NCBI GenBank assembly: GCA_002423615.1
Contig: DIKO01000106.1
Location: forward strand, 43,975-56,958
Direction: 5' to 3'
DNA: 12,984 nucleotides
Source: Desulfobacteraceae bacterium UBA5616
GTDB taxonomy: Bacteria > Desulfobacterota > Desulfobacteria > Desulfobacterales > UBA5616
Shown: positions 1 to 6,461 of the stretch, piece after piece
How positions within the stretch are numbered: position 1 is the first letter of the stretch
How the letters are laid out: each line of letters begins with the position of its first letter
Position numbers and translations under genes: made by a program
Notes under the pieces: model-generated
What the model was told of the DNA's origin: nothing
The model's input: only the letters and a program-made list of their open reading frames with translations
The model's database searches: none

Positions 1-730
1 GGCAGGGTGCGATGCGATGGGTTCCTCCCCAGGTGGCGGTCTGCCTTCTCAGGATGCCGCCGGTGTAGGAATAGGAAACCGGGTGGGGGCCCTGCATGCC
101 CACGACACTTTCCATGATGGAAACATCCACATGCTGGCCCTGGCCGGAAACCCGCTGCCAGTAACGGGCGGTCAATGTTCCCACCGCGGCATTCAAACCC
201 GCGAGAATCTGGGCCTGGGAAAGCCCGTGCTTTACCGGTTCCCGGTCATAGGCGCCTGTGATGAAAAGCATTCCTCCGAGGGCGTAGGACACGAGGTCTG
301 TTGCCTTGTGGTCCCGGTAGGGGCCGGTCTGACCGAAGTTGGAAATTGAGGTCAGGATTAAACCGGGATTCAGGTTTTCCAGGGTTTTATAATCCAGCCC
401 CAGGCCCGGCAACACCCGGGGTTCGAAATTCTCAACAAGGATATCGACCTTCTGGAGGAGCCGTTTCAGGATATCCAGGCCCTCAGGGGTTTTAAGGTTC
501 AACGTGATCCCTTTTTTGTTGAAATTATAGTACAAAAAGGGGATGCTGTGGTCAGGGTCCGGAGAATTTCCGGCAAAGGGCCCCGTCCTCCTTGCAGGAT
601 CTCCGGACCCTGGTTTCTCGACTTTGATGACTTCCGCTCCGAGGTCGGCCATAAGCCGGGTGCAGAAAGGGCCGGCGATGTGATGCGTCAGATCCACAAC
701 CCTGAGGCCTTCAAGGGCTTTATCGGTCAT
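1..730 (-). CDS. CaiB/BaiF class III CoA-transferase, N-terminal part (cut by window edge)
   Basis: Class III CoA-transferases move CoA between carboxylic acids in the cytoplasm. I translated this frame by hand; it stays open for 243 codons to the left edge, about 60% of the usual 390-420 residues. It opens MTDKALEGLRVVDLTHHIAG, then GPFCTRLMADLGAEVIKVE and DPAR near 44-47, the typical N-terminal CoA-binding fold, with YYNFNKKGITLNL (67-79) and GQGQHVDVSIME (196-207) as further family landmarks. The ATG at 728-730 has GGAG eight bases upstream. It is the last visible gene of a leftward operon, 53 bases after the crotonase. Odd point: the family's catalytic Asp, expected just before the AGL(N/Y)AA helix, appears to be Gln174. 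The family is clear, but the substrate cannot be read from this fragment. A racemase of the same fold (AMACR type) is less likely given the context. Confidence 0.93.
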   Translation of the reverse strand, partial: MTDKALEGLRVVDLTHHIAGPFCTRLMADLGAEVIKVEKPGSGDPARRTGPFAGNSPDPDHSIPFLYYNFNKKGITLNLKTPEGLDILKRLLQKVDILVENFEPRVLPGLGLDYKTLENLNPGLILTSISNFGQTGPYRDHKATDLVSYALGGMLFITGAYDREPVKHGLSQAQILAGLNAAVGTLTARYWQRVSGQGQHVDVSIMESVVGMQGPHPVSYSYTGGILRRQTATWGGTHRIAPC

Positions 731-783
731 TGCTCAAGCTCCGGAGGATTCGTAAAAATCTTTTATGACCCAAAGAAATAATT

Positions 784-1581
784 TTACTTTCCTTTCCAAT
801 GGGCGGGTCTTTTTTCAAAAAAGGAAGTAATGCCCTCCTTGAAATCTTCGGTCTGAAAACATATGTCCAGGCAGGCCCGGGAAGCCATTTGATGAGCTTC
901 GATGGAGCGTTCCAGTCCCCGGTAGATCAACTGTTTGCAGAACTGAATGGATAGGGGGGCGCCGGCTGTGTAAGTCTTGGCCAGCTTCCTTGCGGTATCC
1001 ATCAAATCGGCATCCGGGACTACCCGGCTGACCAGCCCGATGCGAAGCATTTCCATCGCATCGATGATTTTTCCTGAAAAAATCAGGTCGCAGGCATTGG
1101 AAATGCCCACAAGGCGTGGAAGAAGATAGGTTCCTGCAGCCGTATCCGGGACAATTCCCCGATGGACGAAGACCTGACCGAACCGCGCGCTTTCAGCGGC
1201 GATCCGGACATCGCTCTGAAGGGCGAGCTCCGATCCCACGCCCACGGCCACGCCGTTCAGGGCGCAGATCACCGGTTTGGCGATGCTGGTGAACATCCAT
1301 GAGGATTGCGGGGATTCCGTTGCATTTTTCTCCTTGATGCCCCGGATGAGTTCCCCTGGGTCGGGGGTGACCTTGGCCGAAATATCCGTCCCTGCGGAAA
1401 ATGCCCGGCCGCTTCCGGTCAGGATGACGGCTCGTACCGTGTCATCGTTTTTAATCTCCTTTACGATTTCCCCGAGGCGGCCGAGCATGCCGTAAGTGAC
1501 GGCGTTCATCTTGTCCGGCCGGTTCAGGGTTACAATGCCGATGTCGTCTTCCTTGACATACGTTACGTGTTCCTCTGTCAT
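784..1581 (-). CDS. Enoyl-CoA hydratase/isomerase (crotonase) family protein
   Basis: The 265-residue length is normal for a single-domain crotonase. Such enzymes hydrate, isomerise or cleave acyl-CoA thioesters in the cytoplasm. Visible marks are NRPDKMNAV (20-28), the first oxyanion-hole segment FSAGTD (61-66), the second GVAVGVGSELAL (110-121), and the C-terminal FFEKRPAHW tail. Glu118 matches the first catalytic Glu of rat enoyl-CoA hydratase (Glu144). The second (Glu164) aligns with Phe138, in FGQVFVHRG. Asp146 in IVPD sits where dienoyl-CoA isomerases and PaaG-type isomerases carry an Asp. This suggests an isomerase or another crotonase reaction rather than a standard hydratase. The ATG at 1579-1581 has AGGAGG five bases upstream. 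It lies 20 bases after the Fe-S gene and 53 before the CoA-transferase gene, so the three are probably one operon acting on a CoA thioester. Confidence 0.95.
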   Translation of the reverse strand: MTEEHVTYVKEDDIGIVTLNRPDKMNAVTYGMLGRLGEIVKEIKNDDTVRAVILTGSGRAFSAGTDISAKVTPDPGELIRGIKEKNATESPQSSWMFTSIAKPVICALNGVAVGVGSELALQSDVRIAAESARFGQVFVHRGIVPDTAAGTYLLPRLVGISNACDLIFSGKIIDAMEMLRIGLVSRVVPDADLMDTARKLAKTYTAGAPLSIQFCKQLIYRGLERSIEAHQMASRACLDICFQTEDFKEGITSFFEKRPAHWKGK

Positions 1582-1601
1582 GTATACCTCCTATCCCGGA
1601 T

Positions 1602-2381
1602 TTATCCTCCGAAGCCGAAGCCCACTTTCCTGTCCCCCAGTTCCAGTCTTTTGTCGGTGATACGCTCCAGGGAAATACTGCCCACGGGACATACGGTTGC
1701 GCAGAATCCGCATCCCAGGCACTGGTCCCTGTTCACTGAGGCAACGTCATCCGCGAGGCTGATGGCGGCGACAGGACATTTATCGGCACATTCGCCGCAG
1801 CCGGTGCAGAGGTCGTGATCAACAGTGGGGATAAAATTCGTCGTATCCACGATACCCGAGGCCTGCGGACCCAAGGCCCTGGCAGCTTTCACGATGCCGC
1901 AGCAGCAGGGGCAGCAATTGCAGATGAACTGGAGATCATCGACGAAATTGTTCACATTCTGCACCAGCCCGGCCTTGTTGCAGGCATCCAGAATTTCGAG
2001 ACATTCTTCCCTGGTAATCCGTTTGGCATCGCCGATCTTCTGTTCAACCGCATAATCCGCTGTTTTACCAAACTGGAGGCAGTGGTACCGGGGAATCCCC
2101 TGAACCTTGCAGGGACCCTCCGTGTTCGGACCGATGCCTTTCTTGCAGGTGCATACCATGGCTGCAAACGAGGTTTGTTTGTCTATCATCCTGAGGATAT
2201 CTTCGTAGGGATAAACCGTTTTGGTGCCGGGAAGGGCCTCGTTCAGGGTCAATGTCCGAAAAAGCGGCTGAGATGGAACATAGTCCTTGACTTTTTCAGG
2301 ATCTTTCTGCCTGAGGTCGTCCAGGAATGCCGCCGCTTCCATATGCAGTGTTGTACAATTCCATATATTTTTTAATTTCAT
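1602..2381 (-). CDS. 4Fe-4S binding protein, C-terminal part of a frameshifted gene
   Basis: This frame encodes the cysteine-rich part of an electron-transfer protein. Two classical ferredoxin motifs are seen: CTGCGECADKCP (192-203) and CLGCGFCATVCP (221-232), each able to hold a [4Fe-4S] cluster. Upstream are two more Cys groups: CTC (77-79) followed by C91 and C101, and the dense CNCCPCCC (154-161), typical of a family of roughly 350-400-residue Fe-S proteins found with acyl-CoA or reductase genes in anaerobes. The only ATG before the conserved part (2379-2381) has no Shine-Dalgarno sequence. Its first 13 residues look unlike family sequence, while the other frame at 2296-2718 carries the expected N-terminal domain. 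So I read this as the continuation of that frame after a one-base shift near 2326-2345. It is 20 bases ahead of the crotonase gene. The exact redox partner is unknown. Confidence 0.85.
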   Translation of the reverse strand: MKLKNIWNCTTLHMEAAAFLDDLRQKDPEKVKDYVPSQPLFRTLTLNEALPGTKTVYPYEDILRMIDKQTSFAAMVCTCKKGIGPNTEGPCKVQGIPRYHCLQFGKTADYAVEQKIGDAKRITREECLEILDACNKAGLVQNVNNFVDDLQFICNCCPCCCGIVKAARALGPQASGIVDTTNFIPTVDHDLCTGCGECADKCPVAAISLADDVASVNRDQCLGCGFCATVCPVGSISLERITDKRLELGDRKVGFGFGG

Positions 2382-2718
2382 CGGGTTTGTCGAGGCGCCG
2401 CAGGATATAATACTCCATGGCCCCGGGTAAAATCGGATTCAGGGAATAGGTTCGATTTCCCGTTTCGGTTGTTTGGGTGAACAGCAGGCCTTTCCATGTC
2501 ATGGCGTCCAGCAGGGGAATGAGCTCGGAGGCCTTTTTTTGATAAATTTGGGCAATCTCTTCCAGGGTGAGTGCTTTTTCGGGGAATCCGGAGGCAAAGT
2601 CCGCCTCTTCTTCGGTGCACATGGCCTCAAGAACTTTCATATAGGCATCCACCAAGGGGTATCGCCCTTCAAACCGGTTCATTCTTTCACCAAGTCTTAC
2701 ATAAACGTCTGCTCCCAT
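2296..2718 (-). CDS. N-terminal domain of the same 4Fe-4S protein (frame broken near its 3' end)
   Basis: From the ATG at 2716-2718, MGADVYVRLGERMNRF begins a helical, winged-helix-like N-terminal domain. It continues with EEEADFASGFPEKALTLEEI and a following segment containing MTWKGLLF. This pattern is known as the front of Fe-S proteins that continue into CTC...CNCCxCCC and two ferredoxin motifs. Here the frame reaches MELYNTAYGSGG and then runs into a non-family tail (IPGRPQAERS) and a TGA at 2296, while the family continuation is found one frame over. I chose 2718 over the more upstream ATG at 2757 because GGAGG lies five bases before it. The complete repaired protein would be about 371 residues. 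Either the gene is broken, the assembly has a one-base error, or a recoding event joins the halves. The first two are the more ordinary explanations. Confidence 0.8.
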   Translation of the reverse strand: MGADVYVRLGERMNRFEGRYPLVDAYMKVLEAMCTEEEADFASGFPEKALTLEEIAQIYQKKASELIPLLDAMTWKGLLFTQTTETGNRTYSLNPILPGAMEYYILRRLDKPDEIKKYMELYNTAYGSGGIPGRPQAERS

Positions 2719-2730
2719 GATTTCCTCCGT
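2719..2730 (-). promoter_or_regulatory. Ribosome binding site that sets the start of the Fe-S protein
   Basis: On the minus strand the bases read ACGGAGGAAATC directly before the ATG at 2718. The GGAGG core has a five-base spacer. It decides against the alternative ATG 39 bases further upstream, which has no comparable site. Confidence 0.7.
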
Positions 2731-2985
2731 TATTTTTTTCAGATGTAGGTTATGCACCCTTACTTGCCGGTCATGATGATTTCATTGAGTTTTTCGGCTG
2801 AACCGAATTTTCCATGACCTGCTTCCTTCATTGTTGATATTCCGGTTGGACGGTTTATGGAAATACAGCATGCCGAAGTTTTGGGTGACGAAGTGGAAAA
2901 AATGAAATATGAGAATAAGGAATACCAGCGTCTGAACAGCTTTGATTAACCTGTAACACATAATTTCGTGCCTGTCACCCCCCAT

Positions 2986-3029
2986 TTTTGATCAGGATTA
3001 CGGGTATTGGATCCGGGATCTGATCAAAA
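2986..3029. repeat. Perfect 10-base inverted repeat with 24-base centre, operator-like
   Basis: The left arm TTTTGATCAG (2986-2995) and the right arm CTGATCAAAA (3020-3029) are exact reverse complements separated by 24 bases that contain a GGATCC palindrome. A second, partly interlocked pair is GGTATT (3003-3008) with AATACC (3028-3033). It sits about 200 bases before the ubiA-like start and about 270 before the Fe-S gene. It could be a regulator binding site with two half-sites or a cruciform. The long loop and lack of a following T-run argue against a terminator. Confidence 0.5.
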
Positions 3030-3229
3030 TACCGGCCGGGAAATTTCAAAATGCGATATCTCCGATTTTTCCTTTGTTCATTGAATTCGGGGCCATTTCC
3101 ATGGTATTTTTTTTAAAAACCTGTTCATGGATGTAAAACCTGTGGTATAGGCCCTTAAATACCTTGAATGAACACGGAAATGTTTTCACGGATTTTATCT
3201 GGATAAATTATCTTTAAGGAGACATTAAC

Positions 3230-4159
3230 TTGCTTCAACGATTCTTGGTCATACCAACCCGCCTGAAATTGTTTTTTGCGCTGTCAAGGACGCCTCACGG
3301 CTTGCTGGACATGGCCACACCGGTTTTTGCGGCCCTCCTGTGGCTTGGGGAATTCCCTCCGCTGCACATCCTGATTCCGGGGTTGTTGACCGCATTTTCC
3401 GGATATACGGCGGTATACGCGTTAAACGATATCGTGGATTTCCGGGCGGATAAAACCAAGATGAGGGGCAACCCGGTCGATAAAACGGAAAATTATCTCG
3501 ACGGCGTTGTGGCCCGGCACCCCATGGCCCAGGGCCTGTTGTCATTCAAGGAGGGCCTGGCCTGGGCTTTTGGCTGGTCTGTGGCGGCCATGATCGGCGC
3601 CTGGCTGTTGAATCCACTTTGCCTGCTGATTTTCGTGGCTGGTTTTTTGCTGGAAATAGCCTATTGTCTGATGTGGCGGGTAAGTCCCCTGCGGTCCCTG
3701 GCAAGCGGCATTGTCAAGACTTCAGGAGCCATGGCCGCCGTGTTTGCCGTGGATGGCCGACCCTCAGCGGTTTTCATGGTCACCCTTTTTTTCTGCCTGT
3801 TTTTCTGGGAAATCGGGGGGCAGAACATTCCGGCGGATTGGACCGATGTGGAAATTGATCAGCGATTCAATGCCCGTACGATTCCGGTGTGCCTTGGCCC
3901 TGATGTTGCGGCGTTTATCATGCTGGTCAGCATTGGGGCGGTCATGGTGCTCATCCCCTTGCTGTTTCATCTGTCAAGGTCTGCGTATGCACCCATCCAT
4001 GTAATGATTTCCCTGGGTATGAGCGCCTATATCCTCCTATTGCCGGCTGTTAGGCTGTTCACTAATAAAGACCGGGTACACGCCATAGACCTGTTCAACA
4101 AGGCCAGTTTTTTTCCACCGGCACTGCTTTTCCCAGTGGCGTTAAAGATTATTTTTTAG
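3230..4159 (+). CDS. UbiA-family prenyltransferase (integral membrane)
   Basis: UbiA enzymes attach a polyprenyl chain to an aromatic or related acceptor in the membrane, for example in quinone, haem-O or archaeal-type lipid synthesis. The 309 residues contain both Mg-prenyl-diphosphate motifs: N66-D67-x2-D70-x3-D74 (NDIVDFRAD) and D203-x2-D206-x3-D210 (DWTDVEID), the latter followed by FNARTIPVCLG, the usual loop. Hydrophobic helices fill the rest. The start is TTG at 3230, supported by AAGGAG (3216-3221) eight bases before. It is followed after seven bases by a TauE/SafE-like gene whose RBS overlaps this stop codon. The convergent UbiE and UbiG genes next door make a quinone role likely. 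However, it lacks the N-terminal pattern I associate with the MqnP or UbiA proper groups, so the acceptor is uncertain and I give no symbol. Confidence 0.9.
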   Translation: MLQRFLVIPTRLKLFFALSRTPHGLLDMATPVFAALLWLGEFPPLHILIPGLLTAFSGYTAVYALNDIVDFRADKTKMRGNPVDKTENYLDGVVARHPMAQGLLSFKEGLAWAFGWSVAAMIGAWLLNPLCLLIFVAGFLLEIAYCLMWRVSPLRSLASGIVKTSGAMAAVFAVDGRPSAVFMVTLFFCLFFWEIGGQNIPADWTDVEIDQRFNARTIPVCLGPDVAAFIMLVSIGAVMVLIPLLFHLSRSAYAPIHVMISLGMSAYILLLPAVRLFTNKDRVHAIDLFNKASFFPPALLFPVALKIIF

Positions 4160-4166
4160 GGGGCGA

Positions 4167-4865
4167 GTGACGGTCACCTCAATTTCTCATTCCATATACG
4201 GCGTATTCGTTCTAATGGGCCTGACCGTTGGTTTCGGTCATTGCATCGGCATGTGCGGCCCCATCGCCGTGTCCGTATCCTTGTCCGCAAAAGGGAAAAG
4301 GCCCTTCCTGTCCCATGTTCTGTATAACGGCGGAAGGATCTTAACTTACGTCCTTCTGGGTGGTTTGATGGGTTTTTTCGGTTCTTTTACCCGTTTTGCC
4401 GTCAATCTCATGATGATTCAAAAAACGGTTTTATTGCTAACCGGGCTTGGCGTTGCGGTCACGGGGCTTGTCATGGCCGGGGTCGTGCCCGGGATTCGCA
4501 TTTTTGACGGTAATCCGGGTTCCGGCGGGGTTTTGGCAAAAGGTCTGAAATATTTTGCCGGGAGAAATTCGCCGCCGGCGTATCTGTATTCGGGAATGCT
4601 TCTGGGGCTTTTGCCCTGCGGCCCTGTTTATGCGGCCCTTGCGGCGTCAGCCGGGGCCGCCATGGAGGCCCGGACACCTCTTGGCGGCGTGCTTACGGGA
4701 ATGGGGGCAATGTTCTGTTTCGGCCTGGGGACCGCGCCGTCGCTTCTGGCCCTGGGAAAACTGGCCGTGCTGGGCTTGCTGAAGTGGCGTCCCCTGGTCT
4801 ACAGGCTTGGCGGGTTAGTGATGACCGGAATGGGCGTTTATTTTGTGTGCCTGGTTTTTCGCTGA
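4167..4865 (+). CDS. Sulfite exporter TauE/SafE family (DsbD_2/UreH-like) membrane protein
   Basis: A 232-residue polytopic membrane protein with about six helices. The family marks are GFGHCIGMCGP (22-32, with H25, C26 and C30), YNGGRILTY (53-61) and GLLPCGPVYAAL (147-158). In bacteria this subfamily is found with cytochrome-oxidase, c-type cytochrome or metal-handling genes. The paired Cys and His suggest thiol or metal (copper) transfer across the membrane, but no specific function is proven. The start is GTG at 4167, and its AGGGGG ribosome site overlaps the TAG of the ubiA-like gene, so translation is probably coupled. The 3' end overlaps the end of the convergent UbiE-like gene by 51 bases, leaving no room for a terminator between them. 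Confidence 0.88.
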   Translation: MTVTSISHSIYGVFVLMGLTVGFGHCIGMCGPIAVSVSLSAKGKRPFLSHVLYNGGRILTYVLLGGLMGFFGSFTRFAVNLMMIQKTVLLLTGLGVAVTGLVMAGVVPGIRIFDGNPGSGGVLAKGLKYFAGRNSPPAYLYSGMLLGLLPCGPVYAALAASAGAAMEARTPLGGVLTGMGAMFCFGLGTAPSLLALGKLAVLGLLKWRPLVYRLGGLVMTGMGVYFVCLVFR

Positions 4866-5696
4866 TTCACGGGGAGATGCAGACGATTTTTCGGCAAAAT
4901 GGGCCACGGCGATGCCGTTGGTCAAACCCCGGTGGGAAACGGCTACAAAACCGATTTCTTCCAGAATTTTTGTCAACTCATCGGCCAGGGGAAACATCCG
5001 GATGGTTTCGGGAAGGCAGGCATAGGCCCGGCTTGATCCGGTGAAGATTCTCCCGATAAAGGGCATGATGTTAAAGGAATAGAAATCATAGAGGGTCCGG
5101 AACATCGGATTCATCGGTCTGGAGAACTCGAGGCAGACTATTTTTCCACCGGGTTTGAGCACCCGGTACATTTCGGTAAATCCCCGGACCAGGTGGGTGA
5201 AGTTCCGGATGCCGAAACTGACGATAACCGCGTCAAAGGTTTCATCTTGAAATGAAATAGACTCGCCGTCCCCTTGGACGCAAAAAATCGGGTCCTGTGA
5301 AAGGCGTTTATGCCGTTTGTTTTTGCCCATTTTCATCATCGCCCGGTTGATGTCGTATAGTACCACGCGGCCCGCAGGACCCACCCACCCAAGGGACAGG
5401 ACCGAGATATCCCCGGTTCCGCCGCACACGTCAAGGACCCTCCGGCCGGGTTTTAAATCCAGCATTCGGACGGCCTTTCGTTTCCAGACATGGTGAAGGC
5501 CGAAGCTTAACAGGGTGTTCATGAAGTCGTATTTTTTCGCCACCCGGTTGAAATGGTCTTTTACGGCATCTCTTTTTATCTCGGTAGGCATTTCAACGAT
5601 GCCGTACCGGCTTTTCCCGGTTCGGTCCACATGCTCATCCAGTAGCATCCGCCGCTGTTCAGCGTTATACCAACCGGGATTTTTCCAGATCGTCAT
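4815..5696 (-). CDS. ubiE: UbiE/MenG-type quinone C-methyltransferase
   Basis: The protein has 293 residues. It methylates the ring carbon of a demethylmenaquinol or 2-polyprenyl-methoxy-benzoquinol with S-adenosylmethionine at the inner membrane surface. Both UbiE signatures are exact: Y-D-x-M-N-x2-L-S-x3-H-x2-W at 56-71 (YDFMNTLLSFGLHHVW) and RVLKPGGKIVCLEFS at 178-192. The SAM motif is VLDVCGGTGD (87-96). It is some 40 residues longer than usual because of an N-terminal extension (MTIWKNPGWYNAEQRR) before the normal start near residue 42, plus a short polar tail. The ATG at 5694-5696 has GGAG 11 bases upstream, next to the stop of the UbiG-type gene, which ends 17 bases earlier. It is the last gene of a five-gene operon. 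In a menaquinone organism it would be MenG; the sequence alone cannot choose between them. Confidence 0.92.
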   Translation of the reverse strand: MTIWKNPGWYNAEQRRMLLDEHVDRTGKSRYGIVEMPTEIKRDAVKDHFNRVAKKYDFMNTLLSFGLHHVWKRKAVRMLDLKPGRRVLDVCGGTGDISVLSLGWVGPAGRVVLYDINRAMMKMGKNKRHKRLSQDPIFCVQGDGESISFQDETFDAVIVSFGIRNFTHLVRGFTEMYRVLKPGGKIVCLEFSRPMNPMFRTLYDFYSFNIMPFIGRIFTGSSRAYACLPETIRMFPLADELTKILEEIGFVAVSHRGLTNGIAVAHFAEKSSASPRESAKNQAHKINAHSGHH

Positions 5697-5713
5697 CAGG
5701 TCCGGTACTCCTT

Positions 5714-6451
5714 TTAAGCTGTTCCTTGCCCCGAAGGGTTTTCAAAGTGCATGATGTAATTGACGGCCGTATTCCGTGACAGACGGCAGACCGGAATATA
5801 GGGAATATAAAAGATCCCGGACAGGCCTTTGAATTTCAGGCCGCTTTTTTCTCCCCATGCCTTTAATTGCATCGGTTTGATGAATTTTTTCGGGTCGTGG
5901 GTATTTCTTCTCATTAGCCTTAAGACATACTCGGCCATGAATATGGCAAGCACATATGACATGACAGTCCGATTGAGGGTGGAAAAAAAGACATGCCCGC
6001 CAGGCCTGGCCAGATTTTTGCAGGAATGGACAAGGGAAAAAGGATCCGGCACGTGTTCCAGAAGTTCCATGCAGGTGACGATATCAAATTGTCCGGCCAA
6101 CTCTTCGGCCAGCTCATAGGATAGATCTTCCGCGGAAATTTTGCGGTAGTCAATGATCATGCCGTTTTCCATGGCATGTTGTTCCGCCGCCCTGAGAGCC
6201 GGACCGTTCAGGTCGATCCCGACAACATCCGCACCCATTTCCGCCATGGCTTCACAAAGAATTCCGCCGCCGCAGCCCACGTCGAGGACTCTTTCCCCCC
6301 TTATTACCGCACGGTCGGAAATGTATTTCAACCGGAGGGGATTCATGTCGTGGAGCCCCCGGAAAAGGCCTTTTCGATCCCACCACTGATCTGAAATACC
6401 GGAAAATTTTTCAATTTCACGGAGATCGGCATTCACGTCGGCGTTTTGCAT
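5714..6451 (-). CDS. ubiG: UbiG-type polyprenyl-quinone O-methyltransferase
   Basis: At 245 residues it is close to E. coli UbiG (240). UbiG methylates two ring hydroxyls during ubiquinone synthesis, using SAM. The family landmarks are present in order: KFSGISDQWWD (15-25), LHDMNPLRLKYI (33-44), SAM motif I VLDVGCGGG (55-63), EDLSYE (108-113), CMELLEHVPDP (128-138), FFSTLNRTVMSYVLAIFMAE (155-174), and THDPKKFIKP (184-193). Thus this is not a generic methyltransferase. It follows the binding-protein gene after 10 bases and precedes the UbiE-type gene by 17. The Shine-Dalgarno sequence is weak, suggesting coupling to upstream translation. A UbiG-like protein in a genome that otherwise looks anaerobic is unexpected. 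It may act in ubiquinone synthesis, in another hydroxylated quinone, or on a different phenolic substrate. Confidence 0.85.
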   Translation of the reverse strand: MQNADVNADLREIEKFSGISDQWWDRKGLFRGLHDMNPLRLKYISDRAVIRGERVLDVGCGGGILCEAMAEMGADVVGIDLNGPALRAAEQHAMENGMIIDYRKISAEDLSYELAEELAGQFDIVTCMELLEHVPDPFSLVHSCKNLARPGGHVFFSTLNRTVMSYVLAIFMAEYVLRLMRRNTHDPKKFIKPMQLKAWGEKSGLKFKGLSGIFYIPYIPVCRLSRNTAVNYIMHFENPSGQGTA

Positions 6452-6461
6452 GGGAATTTTT

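Larger units (their letters stand above)
2719..3229. other. Gene-free stretch between divergent operons
   Basis: These 511 bases separate the leftward Fe-S operon from the rightward ubiA-like gene. I see no convincing gene. A 67-codon minus frame (2782-2985) lacks an RBS and known features. Another minus frame reads MKEAGHGKFGSAEKLNEIIM and ends at 2760; it may be a tiny peptide or the remnant of a lost gene. On the plus strand a short open stretch around 2857-2948 has a coiled-coil-like composition but follows a stop and has no RBS. The part after 2985 holds a perfect inverted repeat (separate entry) and is AT-rich near 3080-3210. A TATAGG at 3146-3151 could be a weak -10 for the ubiA-like gene, without a good -35. 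Confidence 0.6.

Noticed and set aside
17..781. Several plus-strand open frames (17-349, 301-495, 548-781)
   Set aside because: They are antisense to the CoA-transferase, have no family motifs and no ribosome sites.
1815..2375. 186-codon plus-strand frame
   Set aside because: It lies fully opposite the Fe-S protein, whose Cys motifs make the minus strand the coding one.
2782..2985. 67-codon minus-strand frame with a hydrophobic stretch
   Set aside because: No RBS, no known family, and it overlaps a different frame that looks more protein-like; not enough to call a gene.
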